Assembly: GCA_963921935.1 (NCBI GenBank)
Contig: OY998185.1
Coordinates: 30,410,487-30,474,486 of the forward strand
Direction: 5' to 3'
Length of the DNA stretch: 64,000 bases
Source of the DNA: Galeruca laticollis
Lineage: Eukaryota; Arthropoda; Insecta; Coleoptera; Chrysomelidae
Of the stretch, positions 34,326 through 46,606 are shown piece by piece. The notes beneath the pieces were generated by a model that saw only the letters and a list, made by a program, of their open reading frames with translations, had not been told where the DNA came from and did not search any database. The position numbers and the translations under genes were made by a program. Each line of letters starts with the position of its first letter. Positions within the stretch are counted from its first letter, which is position 1.

Positions 34326-35763
34326 TCCTTGGAGAGATTTTGGAGCCTAGAAGAGCTTCCACAACCCAATCTAAAACCTCTATCTCACGAGGAACAACAA
34401 TGTGAGGCTCATTTCGAGTCCACAATTACCAGTGATGAATCCGGACGATTCCAGGTTAGCCCACCTTTAAAACTAAATGTAAATTCCCTAAGTGAATCTC
34501 TTGACATGGCGATCAAACGGTTTTATACCGTAGAGATAAAGCTTAACAAACATTCTATTTTAAAGGAATATTATTCCAAATTCATGAAGGAATACATTGA
34601 CCTAGGTCACATGTCAGAAATTACTCCTGAACCTCATTCAGATTCGATCTACCCTGCGAATTACCTACCCCATCACAGTGTGGAAAAACAAGACAGCCTA
34701 ACCACTCGTCTGAGAGTTGTTTTTGACGGCTCGGTAGCCACTTCTTCTGGTATTTCTATAAATGACGCTTTGATGATTGGACTCACTGTCCAGAATGATA
34801 TTTTTTCTATTCTTCTACGCTTTCGCCAGCACAACCTTGTGCTCATTGGCGACATATCAAAGATGTACAGGCAAATCCGCATTAGTCCAGAACAGCACAA
34901 CCTACAGCGCATAGTATGGCGTGGCGACTCCAGCAAACCCCTTGGACATTATTGTCTAAACACCGCAACTTACGGCCTGTCCAGTTCCTCATATCTTGCG
35001 ACCAGATGCTTAAAACAGGTATCATTAAACCATGAGAATAATTTCCCAGATGAAAGTCGTATCATCTCATTTGATTGTTATGTCGACGATATTCTCACAG
35101 GTGCTTCCAGCAAAGAAAAGCTCATAAGCATACGAAAAAATTTAACCTCAAAAACAAGTCATACGGTTTCGACCTACGAAAGCTTGCTTCAAATAGCCCG
35201 AATGTGTTGTCAGACCTAACACACAACAACAAAAATCCAATGGATTCTGTCATTACCAATTCACAAAATACCAAAACCCCATTTGGAGTAACTTCGTTAA
35301 TCACCTAAGTCTTGTGGAAACCTTCAAGATTCCTCGGCAAGTTTCCTTGATAAATCCCGTGCTTCTGGAAGCCCATGGGTTCTGTGATGCATCAAACAAT
35401 GCATATGGAGCTTGCATTTTCGTGAGTTCCATAGATCCCGAAGGTCAAATTTGCTGCAACCTTCTATGCGCTAAGTCTCGGGTGGCCCCGTTGAAGGCAA
35501 TTTCATTACCTCGTTTGGAATTGTGCGGAGCTTTGATTCTTGCAAAGTTAATGAAAAAGGTTCACAATACCCTAGATGTCAACTTCAACAACATTCACTA
35601 CTACACTGATTCGACCATTGTTCTCTGTTGGTTATCGCTAGAACCCCGCCAATTAAAAACTGTCGTTTGCAACCGAGTTTCAGAAATACAGCAGATATCT
35701 AACATAAACAATTGGTATCATGTTGCTTCTTTAAATAACCCTGCCGATATAATTTTAAGGTGA
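34326..35763 (+). pseudogene. BEL/Pao reverse transcriptase and RNase H (remnant)
   Basis: The RT shows RFWSLEELPQ, RLRVVFDGSVATSSGISIND, LVLIGDISKMYRQIRI and the catalytic CYVDDILTGA. After frame changes near 35160 and 35300 the RNase H region follows (35314-35763) with HGFCDASNNAYGACIFVSS, LPRLELCGALILAKL and YYTDSTIVLCWLS, so the D, E and D catalytic set is visible. These jobs are copying and degrading element RNA. The ORF is too broken to function. Confidence 0.88.
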
Positions 35764-36262
35764 ATCATTCCCCATGATCTTCAGGATTGCGATTTATGGT
35801 GGCACGGACCTCCATTTTTATCAGAATGTTCTGATAAGTGGCCAGAGATTTCACACATTCCTAATTTTTCTCGTGAGAAGTCTAATTTTAAAATTCCAGA
35901 ATTTAATCATAAATCTGTATCTTTAGCATCGCAACAAACTTGTTCAATTTTCAATCGCTATTCTAACTACACAAAACTCATAAATGTTGTAGCTTATTGT
36001 TTGCGCTTTATTTTAAATGCGAGGACATCTCGAGAATCCAGAATATCTGGATTATTAACTCCAGAAGAACTCACAGCATGTGCTGTTTGATCAAATTAGT
36101 ACAGACTGAATCATTTCCTGAAGAAAAGCCAAAACTGTAAACACTAACAGCAAGCTTAGCTCCTTAAATCCATTTATTGATAAACATGGTCTTATACGAG
36201 TCTGTGGAAGACTCAGACACGCGAACATACCTTTCAATGCCAAATATCCAATAGTTTTACCT

Positions 36263-36720
36263 TGTGGTGGTTACTTAGTAAGGGTCCCTCGTATACTCGA
36301 CGTTTACCATAAAGGCATATTATTATGTAGGAAACCACTTACCTAGCAACCTGTATTCGGGAACAGAATAAACAATAACACATTTATAAAATCACTGGGT
36401 TCAAGTTTAATACATTTAAAAATACACGATTATCAATATCAAAACGACTTATTCAAAGTATTAATAACAATAATATCATCCTGGTTCGTTCACACCCATT
36501 ATATAGGAAACATAGTTGTGTTTTACTACACATCCGACCTCCGTCTGTAAACTGTACATGTCTGTTTATAAAATAACAAAAACAATCTTTCCTTGATAAA
36601 TGACATTGACTATAGCCGATCAATGCTCCCTACATACTATAATTAATATTAACCTGAATTTAAATATTATTTCTAAGTTAGTGTCCTTTTGTCTTTAATG
36701 TCTTTTAAGGGATCACTACA
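36263..36720 (+). mobile_element. solo LTR (458 bp) inside the BEL integrase
   Basis: It begins TGTGGTGGTTACTTAG and ends GGGATCACTACA, so TG...CA. ACCT flanks both ends (36259-36262 and 36721-36724). Removing it restores the BEL reading order (YPIVLP then SKRPFIELIITH). An AATAAA occurs near 36366. The 4-bp duplication points to a Gypsy-type element. I did not find its internal region in the window. Confidence 0.85.
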
Positions 36721-36724
36721 ACCT

Positions 36725-37858
36725 TCCAAACGTCCTTTCATTGAATTAATCATAACTCATACTCACATTCAAAATCTTCACTCCGGCGCACAAGCCACAC
36801 TATCTTTCATTCGTCAAACCTTTTGGCCGCTAAACGGCAGAAATGCTGTACGCGGGATGTTACGCAAGTGCGTACCCTGTTTCATGGTTAACCCGAAACC
36901 TCTCTCTAACTTGGTGGGAGACCTACCAACGCCACGTGTTACACCCTTTCTGAATGTGGGCGTCGACTACGCTGGGCCATTTTTTTACGTGAGTCTAAAC
37001 TCCGAAACAAACGCGTTTTGAAATGCTACCCTATGCATTTTTGTTTGTCTAGCTACTAGAGCCATTCACGTTGAGCTTGCAACCGAACTCACTTCTGAGT
37101 GTTTTATAAGCATGTTTCACAGGTTTGTTTCCAGACGGGGTATGTGTCAAAATGTATATTCGGACAATGGCTCAAATTTCATTGGAGCCCAAAATTACTT
37201 ACAAAATGTTTATGATACCCAGAATTCGAAGTCCTTTCAGCATTTTATCAGCAGTTTGAGAATCAAATGGCATTTCATACCCTCAATTTCCCCCCCTTTT
37301 GGGGGCATATGGGAAGGAGCAGTAAAATCTGTTAAGAATCACTTGCGTCGCGTTTTAAATAACAATCATCTAAATTATGAGGAATTTTATACACTTCTCG
37401 TTCAAGTAGAAGCCACCTCAACTCCCGTCCCTTGATACCTATTTCCAATGACCCCAATGACCTTGAAATTCTGACGCCTGGCCATTTCATCATGAGTCAT
37501 CCAGTTAATATGGTTCCTGACCATGACCTCAAGCATCAAAGGGTCAATCTCCTCAAGCGCTATCAGTATCTCCAACAGATGTTTTTGGCAGCGCTGGTCT
37601 AGAGAATATCTGCACACTCTCCATCAGCGATTCAAATGGCGTTTTCAAGCTCAGCCTGAAAACCTCATTGAATCCCTAGTACTCCTCAAAGAAGACAACG
37701 TTCCACCCTGTCAATGGCCAAGGGGACGATTTTCAGCCGTGCACCCAGGAAGCGATAGTGTAGTGCGGGTAGTGAGCGTAACCACCTCTAAGGGTATTTT
37801 AAAGCGTAGCATAATTAAAGTTTGCCCGCTTCACGATTACGATGACTATTCTCAGTAG
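36725..37858 (+). pseudogene. BEL/Pao integrase (remnant)
   Basis: NLHSGAQATLSFIRQTFWPL and CVPCF form the zinc-binding part (its start lies before the solo LTR). Then come VDYAGPF, VYSDNGSNFIGAQNYLQ and FGGIWEGAVKSVK, giving the D, D, E triad across frames at 36689-37435. The C-terminal part at 37523-37858 contains PCQWPRGR and ILKRSIIKVCPL. Stops near 37021 and 37433 and frame shifts break it. Confidence 0.88.
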
Positions 37859-38353
37859 TCTCAGTAAGCTGATGTTTTTACATGTGTTTTAGAAACTTTG
37901 ATTCTTCTTTATTTTCATGTCAGTCCTTCATTGATACTATTTGTTTGATTACTTCATAACCTTGTGAATTAACATAGTTTAAATTAATTTTGTTAACTGA
38001 GTGACAACTTCTACCATAGCTTTAAGGACAGTTTATTGAAAGATATCGTCTCCAGATACTTCCAAGGGCTGCGGTATGTACGATACTTGGTATCTTTTTA
38101 GTTTCATTTTTTACCATTGACGCTCTAAATTGACTGGACATAAGTGATTAACAATCCGCGCCTGTCCAACTCACACTGGTCGGTGCTGCAACAACTAGCC
38201 TCGAGGCTAGAAAATCGATTTTCTGGAGAGAGTGTCGCGAATAATGTCGAGAGAGAGCTGTCAAAAACGACAGAACCAAAATAAGTCAAAAAAAACTCGT
38301 AATAATTTTGAATGGTAAAAGTTTAGTCACTCAGTAATTTATTGTGGTCCATG
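37859..38353. other. segment without recognisable genes
   Basis: Possibly 3' non-coding sequence of the BEL element. A small inverted pair CTAGCCTCGAGGCTAG occurs near 38193-38208. No LTR could be defined. Confidence 0.4.
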
Positions 38354-38554
38354 ATGTGTTTTCCACCAGCTTGAAACTAGGATAACTTATATTGTAAACG
38401 AAGAAAATAAAATGAATAGGTGTAGAATTGACCGAATATTGTCTTTACGAATTATTTCTGGTTCCTCACGACAGGAGTCTGTGAAACCTGAAGGTCAGAC
38501 TTCGGCCTACAGACAGAACACAGAAAAGTGGGCAAGGCCGACTCAGGTCCCCAA
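38354..38554 (-). repeat. LTR copy (201 bp)
   Basis: It matches, in inverted orientation, the split solo LTR at 23392-25513. On the minus strand it runs TTGGGGACCTGAG to GAAAACACAT and follows the env-like remnant, so it is probably that element's 3' LTR. Confidence 0.7.
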
Positions 38555-38646
38555 TAGTCGGAATCGAATCGAATGTTCCTTGGCTTTTAGTACATACAGC
38601 GTCCGGGTGTAAACTATTCATATGCAGGAAGTTAGCGTAATGAAGT

Positions 38647-38960
38647 TCAATCTACTGTTACTTCTCCATCCCCTGGGGAAGTTTTGTAAGTGACGAACAA
38701 ATCTTTGGTCTTCTTATCGTCTTCCATTGATGTATATGTTCTTTGGTCCCTTCTCTTGCATCGTTTGATCTTTAGCCTATAACAAAGATAAATTAGGAAG
38801 ATTGTAACGCCTATATAGATGGGGGTTATCCAGAAATTGTTGTGTATGTGCTTCCATTTTTCAGCCTCCATTGGTTCCATTGGTTTGCTTGCTTAATGAG
38901 TTCATGGAGGTCGTCTAGGGGTATCTACTTGGTCTATCCTCAGTAGTTTAAATTTTGTTA
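38647..38960 (-). pseudogene. env-like C-terminal remnant of a retroelement
   Basis: The 77-codon frame at 38647-38880 has a strong membrane segment (ITPIYIGVTIFLIYLCYRL) followed by a basic cytoplasmic tail (KIKRCKRRDQR). Just upstream another frame reads PLDDLHELIKQANQ. The arrangement, ending in a stop and then an LTR, fits the 3' end of an env gene in an insect Gypsy-type element. No fusion peptide or surface domain remains, and I recognise no close family, so the call rests on layout. Confidence 0.45.
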
Positions 38961-39001
38961 GTTTTTGTATAGGTCGCCGTCTATCGTCAATACTATAAAC
39001 C

Positions 39002-39209
39002 TAAAGGTAATTAGATGTAGTTGTTGTGAATAATATTTCCTATTTATATAAAGTTTAGTTGTGAATATATTATAAAATAATAATGTTGACTAGTGGATAG
39101 TTATTTAAAAATCAATTTAATTCTAATTGTCAAAAAATATCGATTCTATACGTTCACTACTGTCACTCACGTTTTAATGCCTATCGATTTTAGAATCTAA
39201 ACTGCCACA
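39002..39209 (-). repeat. Gypsy 3' LTR
   Basis: Alignable with 43798-43979 over its whole length, with an extra stretch of about 25 bp. A TATATAAA-type box is present in both copies. Confidence 0.88.
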
Positions 39210-39242
39210 CTACACCCCTTGGCAGAGAATTTGGCTACAAAT

Positions 39243-40442
39243 TCATTTTTTTCTAAATATAACTTTATTGCAAGGCCGCGTTGTATATTCGGGTACTGGA
39301 ATGTGTTCTGCAGATACAGGTTCAATAGCAGGTGTGGAAACAGGAGCATCTTTTGGAACCGAAACGTTTGTTAAAACTTCATCATGTGAAATAAACGCAG
39401 GTTTCACTCGATCAATGGACACTTTGGTGGGTTTATTATGCATCAAGAGTGTCATGTCTTTTCGTATCGATCAATGATTTCGTATGGACCAGTGTATGGT
39501 GGTTGAAGTGCTTTTAGAAAGGGTCCATCTTCCAAAAAAACGTGACTGCCCTTCGAGAGTTCCTTGAAGACAAAAACCTCAGGTTGACAATGTCTTGATG
39601 CTGGAGTTGGTCGTAGGCGTGACATGAATTCTCTTAAGCTTGAGAGAAAGTTGATTCATAGACATAGTTGTTTTCAAAGTTTGAAGAGAACAGTTCAAAA
39701 GGTAAACGTGGAGTTTCTCCATAAACTATCTCAGAGAAAGTAGCCATGATATCTTCTTTAAAAACTGAACGAATTCCAAATAATACGCGGGGCATAACAT
39801 GAACCCAATCGATGTCGGAATGAGCCATTATTACAGCTTTTAAGTGACGATGTAAACGTTCGACTAAGCCATTTGCAGCAGAATGCCAGCTTGTAGTGAA
39901 ATTATGGCGAATTCCAAAAATTTTTTTTGCAAAACATGAGTAGTACATAGAGCTCAACGGTCTGAGGTTTATAGTTTGAGGAAAACCAAAACGAGATATC
40001 CAGCAATCCAATGAGCGTGAATCACAGTATCTGCACTTATATTCTGTAAAGGATAAACCTCGAGCCATGGCGTAAGACGATCGATGACAGTCAAGCAATA
40101 TTGAAAATAATATGCAGGTGGAAATGGTCCAATCAAATCGATGTGGATATGAGAAAATCTTTATGTCGGAGTTTTGAACTTTCCAAGAGGAGCATGAACG
40201 TTACGAGAAATCTTCCATCGTTGGCATTCATTGCAAGTACGAGCCCAATTTCGACAATATTTTCTCATCGAAGGCCAAACGAATGGGTCGCTAATTAACT
40301 TGAGTGAAGCATTGGCGCCAGGATGACTCAAGTTATGAAGTTGATTGAAAACGAGGTGTCGGAATGAAGGTGTGATAAAAGGTCGTGGTTTTCCTGTTGA
40401 TGTCTCACAAAACACAGTAAGTAAGGATCCAGGAATCGGCAC
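39243..40442 (-). pseudogene. Gypsy integrase and C-terminal pol (remnant)
   Basis: The zinc-binding part (40161-40442) has VFNQLHNLSHPGANASLKL and WARTCNECQRWK, the H-H-C-C set. The catalytic core (39634-40130) includes HNFTTSWHSAANGLVERLHR with the Glu, but its Asp-containing parts are frameshifted. The tail at 39243-39455 (KPTKVSIDRVKPAF) is the typical end of Gypsy pol. It is broken in several places. Confidence 0.88.
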
Positions 40443-42250
40443 ACGTTCGATGTGGAGCTAAGAATTTGCTTCAATAATCATCTTGAGTTCTTCGTCTTCT
40501 TCCTTAGATTTGAACAGTAATTCCTAATCAAGTGGTGCAGAAACAGCTTTAATCCAGGAAAGGGTGTCAGCAACAATATTATCGGCACTTTTGATGTATT
40601 CAATGTCCGTTGAAAATCCGAGATGAAAAAGAGTTGGTTGAGTTGAACTGGTGGAAGTTTTTCACTTTTTTGTTAAAAAGCGTAAACCAACGGTTTGTAA
40701 TATGTGTATTTCGTCAATGGATGTCCTTCTAACAGATAACGAAAGTGCTGAATTGCAGCGGACAAAGCAATAACTTCACAATGGTGAGCAGGCCCAGAAC
40801 TTTCTTTGGGAGATATTTTCTTTGAAAAGATTGCCAAACATCCTCAACAAGCTACTGTAAACATGCTCTAACAGAATGGTTTGAAGCATCTGTGAATCAA
40901 CCGATTGGCACACCGATACGAGGGTGGACCAGAACTGGAGCAGAAGAGTTGCAGTTTTCGCATTTTGAGAAACCTCCTTCTAACTCAGGTGTCCAGTCTT
41001 TCTTTCAGAAGTGGATTGCTTAATGCGTTTTGCAAAGGAGAGCTTCGCATCCAGAGGCATGAGGTATACATTTGCGATAAAAATTCAGCATTCCCAAGAA
41101 ACGGTGAAGATTTTTGCTGTTTTTTGGTAGAGAGTAAACTTTAATTGTCTGAACTCGTTCTTTTGGGGTACGGATACCACCAGAAAAAATAGTATAATCT
41201 AAGAAATTAACATCAGCAACTCCAGAAACGCATGCCTGTGATTTGATGACTAAACTGTACTTCGAGAGACGTTCAAAAATAATTCTAAGATGGTCTTCGT
41301 GTCTTTAGAACGAGAGAAAACAAGAATGTCGTCCATATAAACGAAGCAAAAGTCCAAACCACGCAAAACTTCATCCATAAATCTTTGAAAAGTTTGACCA
41401 GCACTTCGAAGTCCAAACGTCATGAATGGGAATTCGAAGAGTCCAAATGGTATAATAATGTCAGTTTTTCCAATATCCTCTGCAGCAACTGGAATTTGTT
41501 GTTAAGCCTTAGCTAAGTCAATTATTGAAAATATCATACATCCATCAATAAAGAAGGTGGAATCGTAAATGTGACGAACAGAATATCGATTCGCAATTGT
41601 TCTAGCGTTCAACACGCGAAAATCTCCACATGGGTGCCAAGTTTAGCCACTTTTCGGTGCTAAGTGTAAAAGAGAGGACCAGGAACTTTCAGATGGGCGA
41701 GTTACCAGCTTGCATCATGTCATCGAATTCTTTTCGTGCAATTTTTAATTTTTCGGGACTTAATCGGCAAACTTTACTTGTAACCGGAGGTCCAGAGGCT
41801 GTGCGAATATGTTGAACAGTATCATGTTTAATATTTAGATTCAGGCCTGGTGGACGAGTGATTTCAGGAAACTCAGAAACAAGAGCAGTGTAAGTTGAAG
41901 AGTGTTGGACTACTTTGACACTGCTTTGCAAAAAGGGTTGAGAAAAACCGTAAGCTTGAAGTCCGGTGGAAACATCGATGATGTGTTTGGTACGGCAATC
42001 AGGTAAAAGATGATAATGAGCAATAAAAGCTGATCCAATGATAGGTAAATCAACATCGGCAACGACGAATTTCCACAAAAACTGCCTCGAAGGCTTAAGT
42101 TGAGATTTAAAGTTACGAAGCCGTAGGTTTTTATTTTGCTTCCGTTTGCGGCACATAAATCGTAGCTGACGGGAGAACGACGATCTTGAAGGAGAAGTAC
42201 ATAAATCAGAACCAGTATCTACTTAAAGTTTATGTTTTGATTTTTTATCA
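40443..42250 (-). pseudogene. Gypsy protease, RT and RNase H (remnant)
   Basis: Part of the protease and pre-RT is open at 41689-42156 (FVVADVDLPIIGSAFIAHYH, VSEFPEITRPPGLN, SPEKLKIARKEFDDMM). The RT follows in broken frames: HPCGDFRVLNARTIANRYSV, FEFPFMTFGLRSAGQTFQRF and the catalytic FVYMDDILVFSRS at about 41328-41342. RNase H traces run to about 40700. Many stops show an old copy. Confidence 0.85.
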
Positions 42251-42406
42251 ATTATAACCAGACGGCTACTGGATACAGAGCAGTCAGACGCCGTCGTTTC
42301 AGCCCTTTCCCGAAAAATGGCAAGGTTTAATGCACTTTTTAGCGGTATTTTTGGGGTACCTACAAACTTGTACTAATTGTTAGTTATACTGGTCTCGAGT
42401 ACGAGA

Positions 42407-43183
42407 TTAATTCTTCTGTGTAAAATTGCGGCTAGAACTGCGAAGACGTGAGCGAGAAGCGGAATGCGCAGCAACTTGCTTTTGTAGATTAGCAATAGCA
42501 TTTAAAAGTTTATTTTCTGTGCCTTTATCGTTAAGTGCTGCACTTATAGAGAAAGTAGGATTCCTCGGAGAGACTTTGACAATTTTATCAGCAAGTTCTA
42601 CAAGTTTATCCGTAATTGCTCCCATGCTTTAACAATATTTAGAATGCAAAAAAAGGCGATAAGGATGTATTTAGAATACAAAAAAAGGCGATAAGGGTGC
42701 TTGCTGATGTTGGTTTCAGGGATCATTGTCAACAGTTTTTCATAAAATATAAAATTATGCTATTACCGTCATTGTTTTTATTTGATACTCTAATTGAAAT
42801 TCATGAGAAACAGTCAATGTTGTCTAGAAATTCAGATATCCACGACTACAACACTCGTAATGCTTACCATATCAGATGCAGCTACTTTCGGCAAAATAAG
42901 ACACAATCAAATTCGCCAAACTATAGGCTTTTTAATATTTTGCCATCAATTGTAGAATCCTTGGGCTCCAATGCTTTTAAAAAATATTTAAAAAAGTTTT
43001 TGCTTAAATATTGTTTCTACTCTGTTGATGATTACATTGTGCATTGTCGAGGCAATCTCAACACCGTATCTCTGCTGTGAGATTTAACTCTGTTTTTATC
43101 TTAATATATATTTTGTATATTTCTTTTGTATGTATTTTCTTTTTGACGAGCTACAAACATTTTATTGTAAAGTAGTTAATAAA

Positions 43184-43223
<40 letters not shown>

Positions 43224-43763
43224 AAGCGCCAGCTCTGACTGCGTTGTGAGAATAGCACGAACTTTGGGTGGAAGGCGTTGTAACCAAAGTTGATACAAAA
43301 GGATATCTTGAACGATGGTGGCACCAGCAACAGAACTAGGATGAACAAGAAACTGCGATGGTTTCCGATTGCCGAGTTTTGCCTCGCCAATGAATTGACG
43401 AACTTGTTGTTCTTCAGACGCAGACAAACGTTCATATAATTTTGTGCGCAAAAATGTATATAGAAACTGAGCGGGAGGATTTGTTATGATATAGTCGACA
43501 TCCAATACAAAACGTGCGTCTAATTGAGAAACGATATAATCAAATTTGGTTACCGCATTTGTGATATTAGACTGCATAAACTGAGAATCAGCTTGTGCGA
43601 ACCATAAGCTTGGTTTGTCAGCCCAAAAAGGTAGCAATTTTACAGCTATCCGTTGCACTGCGGGATGATTTTCCGGGGAGTCGGCGACTGGAGCTTGAAT
43701 TTGACGTAGCAATTCTTCGTTCTCCTTTCGTAGATTTGGAAGTTGACCTTTGTCACAAAGCAT
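42407..43763 (-). pseudogene. Gypsy gag, split by a LINE fragment
   Basis: The N-terminal 182 codons (43215-43763) read MLCDKGQLPNLRK, ...VKLLPFWADKPSLWFAQAD, ...LPPKVRAILTTQSELALD. The C-terminal part (42407-42600) resumes with KLVELADKIVKVSPRNP. A LINE 3' fragment (42611-43224) sits exactly between. This is the nucleocapsid precursor of an insect Gypsy element. The fold has no enzymatic motif. Confidence 0.87.
42611..43224 (+). mobile_element. 5'-truncated LINE 3' end with (ATCT)n tail
   Basis: The + strand frame reads GNCSHALTIFRMQKKAIR, repeats a 33-bp stretch, then gives ADVGFRDHCQQFF, DIHDYNTRN and KKYLKKFLLKYCFYSVDDYI (to 43080). This is the C-terminus of a Jockey/CR1-like LINE protein downstream of its RT. 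The tail is (ATCT)n at 43186-43224, a usual LINE end. It interrupts the Gypsy gag. Confidence 0.85.
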
Positions 43764-43797
43764 TTTTCAAGTTGTTTTATCACGTCGGGGTCACCAA

Positions 43798-43979
43798 TAT
43801 AGGTAATTAGACGATGAGATGATTCTTTCTTTTTTATATAGAGTTAATTTGTGAATATATTACAAAATAATAACGTTGGCGAGTTGACAGTTATTTAAAA
43901 ATCAAATTAAATCTAATTGTCAAAAAGTGTCGATTCTAATTTTTCAGTGCCTATCGATTTTAGAATCTAAACCGCCACA
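43798..43979 (-). repeat. Gypsy 5' LTR
   Basis: Partner of 39002-39209; the primer-binding site abuts it. Confidence 0.9.
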
Positions 43980-44290
43980 AACTTACCTTACCCGCCACCT
44001 GTTGTCAATATAGTTAACCTACATTACCATCCATCTATCGTCAAAACTGTCAACCTACCTTGCCAGTCTTCTGTCGTCAAAACGGTTACCTACATTGTCC
44101 GCCATCTGTCGTCAATACTCAACCTTCATCGTCAGCTATCTCTTGTCAATACTATCAACCTACATTGTCCACTATGTGTCGTCAATACAGTTAACCTACA
44201 TTGCCCACCATCCGTCCTCAATAAAGTCAATCAGCATTTTCCGCCATCTGTCGTCAACCTACATTGTCAAATATGTGCCCGCAATACTGT
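43980..44290. repeat. minisatellite, period about 36 bp
   Basis: Eight or so diverged units share CCGCCATCTGTCGTCAATAC followed by TGTCAACCTACATTG. One more unit lies at 38967-38999 on the other side of the Gypsy element, so the element inserted into this minisatellite. Confidence 0.85.
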
Positions 44291-44329
44291 TTTACGTCTT
44301 CGTCAATAAAAACAGCAGCATATAATCTT

Positions 44330-44770
44330 TATTAAAAATACAAGTTTGTACATTGCTATAAATAAACATTTTTCAATCATCATCAAAGTCTAGAAATGAT
44401 TTTGCATCCAAGAATATTTCAAAAAGCATTTTTTATCTTCCACCTAAAACAAATGTCATAAAAACACTTTTTACTTACTTTTTAAGCCAACCGTTAACAG
44501 CTCATCAATTCTTTTTCCATCGACCATTCTTGTTTCCTAACGATAGACACACGTGATTCTTAAAATAGACACTTCTGAACTAAAAATGTTTTCAAACATC
44601 AAGAAACAATTTTGCATCTCAAAACGCGGCTAAAAACATTTCAAAAAGCATGTTAACAGAACGAATGCATTTTGTATCTTCAGCCTAAAACAAAAGATTA
44701 TCTAACATTAAGCACTAAGAAACACTTTTTACTTACTTTTCAAACCATCCGCTAGAACTTATGTTGCCAT
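44330..44770. repeat. diverged tandem duplication
   Basis: Two related stretches, about 44376-44510 and 44605-44755, share TTTCAAAAAGCAT, CTAAAACAAA and ACACTTTTTACTTAC. No protein is recognisable. Confidence 0.55.
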
Positions 44771-46606
44771 TCTTGAGAAAATCATTTTAAATTTAATATT
44801 TGTCGATCTTTTTTATGTAATTCCAGATATTCTCGTGATTTAATGAATTCTATTTCGTTATTTTCTTAGATAATTCCATTTGTAATTTTAGCATTTGAAT
44901 CTGATTCAAGATAGATATGGTTAATTCTGAATTAAAATCTATTAACCAATGTTTCGCTAATAAACTGCGAGAAAAATGATTAGAAGATTTTTGCTAAAAA
45001 TTGATTGTATAAATATTATTGTCAGTGAAGATTTATTTATTATACTTTGTTGATGGAGAGCAATTCGTTTAAATGTAACAAGTATATTTTTGGACTATTG
45101 AGACGATTCAAAGGAAAAAATACTTTAAATATACTATACTTACCTAGTAAAGAGCCTTTTACGTTATTTAAAACAGCCTATCTGACTAATTTTAAGTCCC
45201 CAGTATATCAAGGCAACGGCGCATTAATGCAAAACATATTTGGTAAAATCAACATTAAGGACTGTAATAGAAGGATTAGAATTAGTTATTTATGGAAAAC
45301 AAGATGTTAGTTATAGGTAAAGAACCAGATACGTTGTACATTTCGAAAATTTATAATCTCTTTATGTGTTATCCTACTACTGGTTGATGCAGGAAATCAA
45401 AGAATTGAATGTAGATATAAACTATGAGATAAAAATTAAATTAGACAAAATTAAATGTTCGCCAAATAAACACAATGAACAGTGTGTATTAATTGTTTAA
45501 CATTGTGTAATTAGATTATATATGATTTTTATATATTGTGTATGTGTATGATTAAATATTTTATATGTTTTTCACAGTTCTACTACAATCTATATCAAAC
45601 ATATTTTCAAATTCATTCTTCTTTCATCTATTGGCACAATATGTGGATCTGTCCATAACTGAGCTTGACGACTCTTTATTTTATCTCCCTCCTGCTCGTT
45701 CGTCCATAATGGACGTTTTTCACTCTCTAGTAGTTCCAGCGTTAGGTAATCCATCCCTCCAATAACCGTGATCTTTATATTGATAAAACCTACATTATTT
45801 CTATAAGTTGTACCAAGCCGATCGGCTGTTACGATTTCCATCGGACTATGGTATTTTAATTTCATCGCACTAATGATCCGAAATTAAAAAACTTGTTTCA
45901 CTTCCAAATTTTGTGTATTCAAACGATATCGTACATAGGAAAAGTCTCTTCCTATCAATAAAATTTATAAGTTAGTAGATCGTAGTGGTTTCAAATATTT
46001 GCTGCTCTGCAGACCCTAGGAACTAATCAACATCACTCGAACCGGAGACAACAGGGAACCGGCCGGGATGGATTAAGCTCCAAATCTCCATCCACTAGGA
46101 TCTAGCTGACGGCTGAATAATTCCGGAACCTCACCAAGTTAAGTCGTTTGTCTTATACTGAATTCATGAAAATCTAGAATTGGAGATTTTTATTGTATAA
46201 CGGCGTTCGTATTAGTCTTGTATTTTGGATATTCAGTTAAAGTGAATTATCCATTGATTTATGAATTAATATAATTTGCTGAATCCTTTGATATTTGATT
46301 TTCAGCAATTTATATTAACTTGGAACATCGCTTTAAAATATTTTCAGTATTTTGTTTTGTTGAGATAAACTAAATATATGGTTTTCCAGCTTTTAACCTT
46401 TTCAGTTTTTTTGTTTAATTCAAGTATCGCTTAAAAAGCTGGTGGCGTCCAATTTAATATCGATTGTTCACTTCATCCCAGCTATGAAAATACATTAACT
46501 GTGGTCGAATACCACTACCTACGGAAGAGTCCCAAGCCGGTGAAGAAATATATGCGACAGTACTAGCAACCGTCAAAATGATGGACTTCTGACGTGTCTA
46601 TGTGCT
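44771..46606. other. intron segment, nothing recognised
   Basis: Two frames of 87 codons (45047-45310, +) and 91 codons (45590-45865, -) are open, but I recognise no domain and neither has supporting context. They may be chance or decayed repeat sequence. Confidence 0.5.

Larger units (their letters stand above)
32255..37858 (+). mobile_element. BEL/Pao retrotransposon internal region, decayed
   Basis: Gag, zinc knuckle, aspartic protease, RT, RNase H and integrase remnants follow in the BEL/Pao order on the + strand, with many stops and frameshifts and a solo LTR inserted at 36263-36720. I could not find matching LTRs. Confidence 0.88.
39002..43979 (-). mobile_element. Gypsy-type LTR retrotransposon with both LTRs
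   Basis: The 5' LTR (43798-43979, 182 bp) and 3' LTR (39002-39209, 208 bp) begin TGTGGCRGTTTAGATTC on the minus strand. A primer-binding site TGGTGACCCCGACGTG directly follows the 5' LTR (43781-43796), and a purine tract AAGGGGTGTAG precedes the 3' LTR. Target sites AACC (38998-39001) and AACT (43980-43983) fit a 4-bp duplication with one later change. Gag and pol remnants lie between, with a LINE fragment inserted in gag. Confidence 0.9.

Noticed and set aside
45047..45865. Two unrecognised frames of 87 and 91 codons
   Set aside because: No domain, no splice context and length within what AT-rich intron DNA gives by chance.
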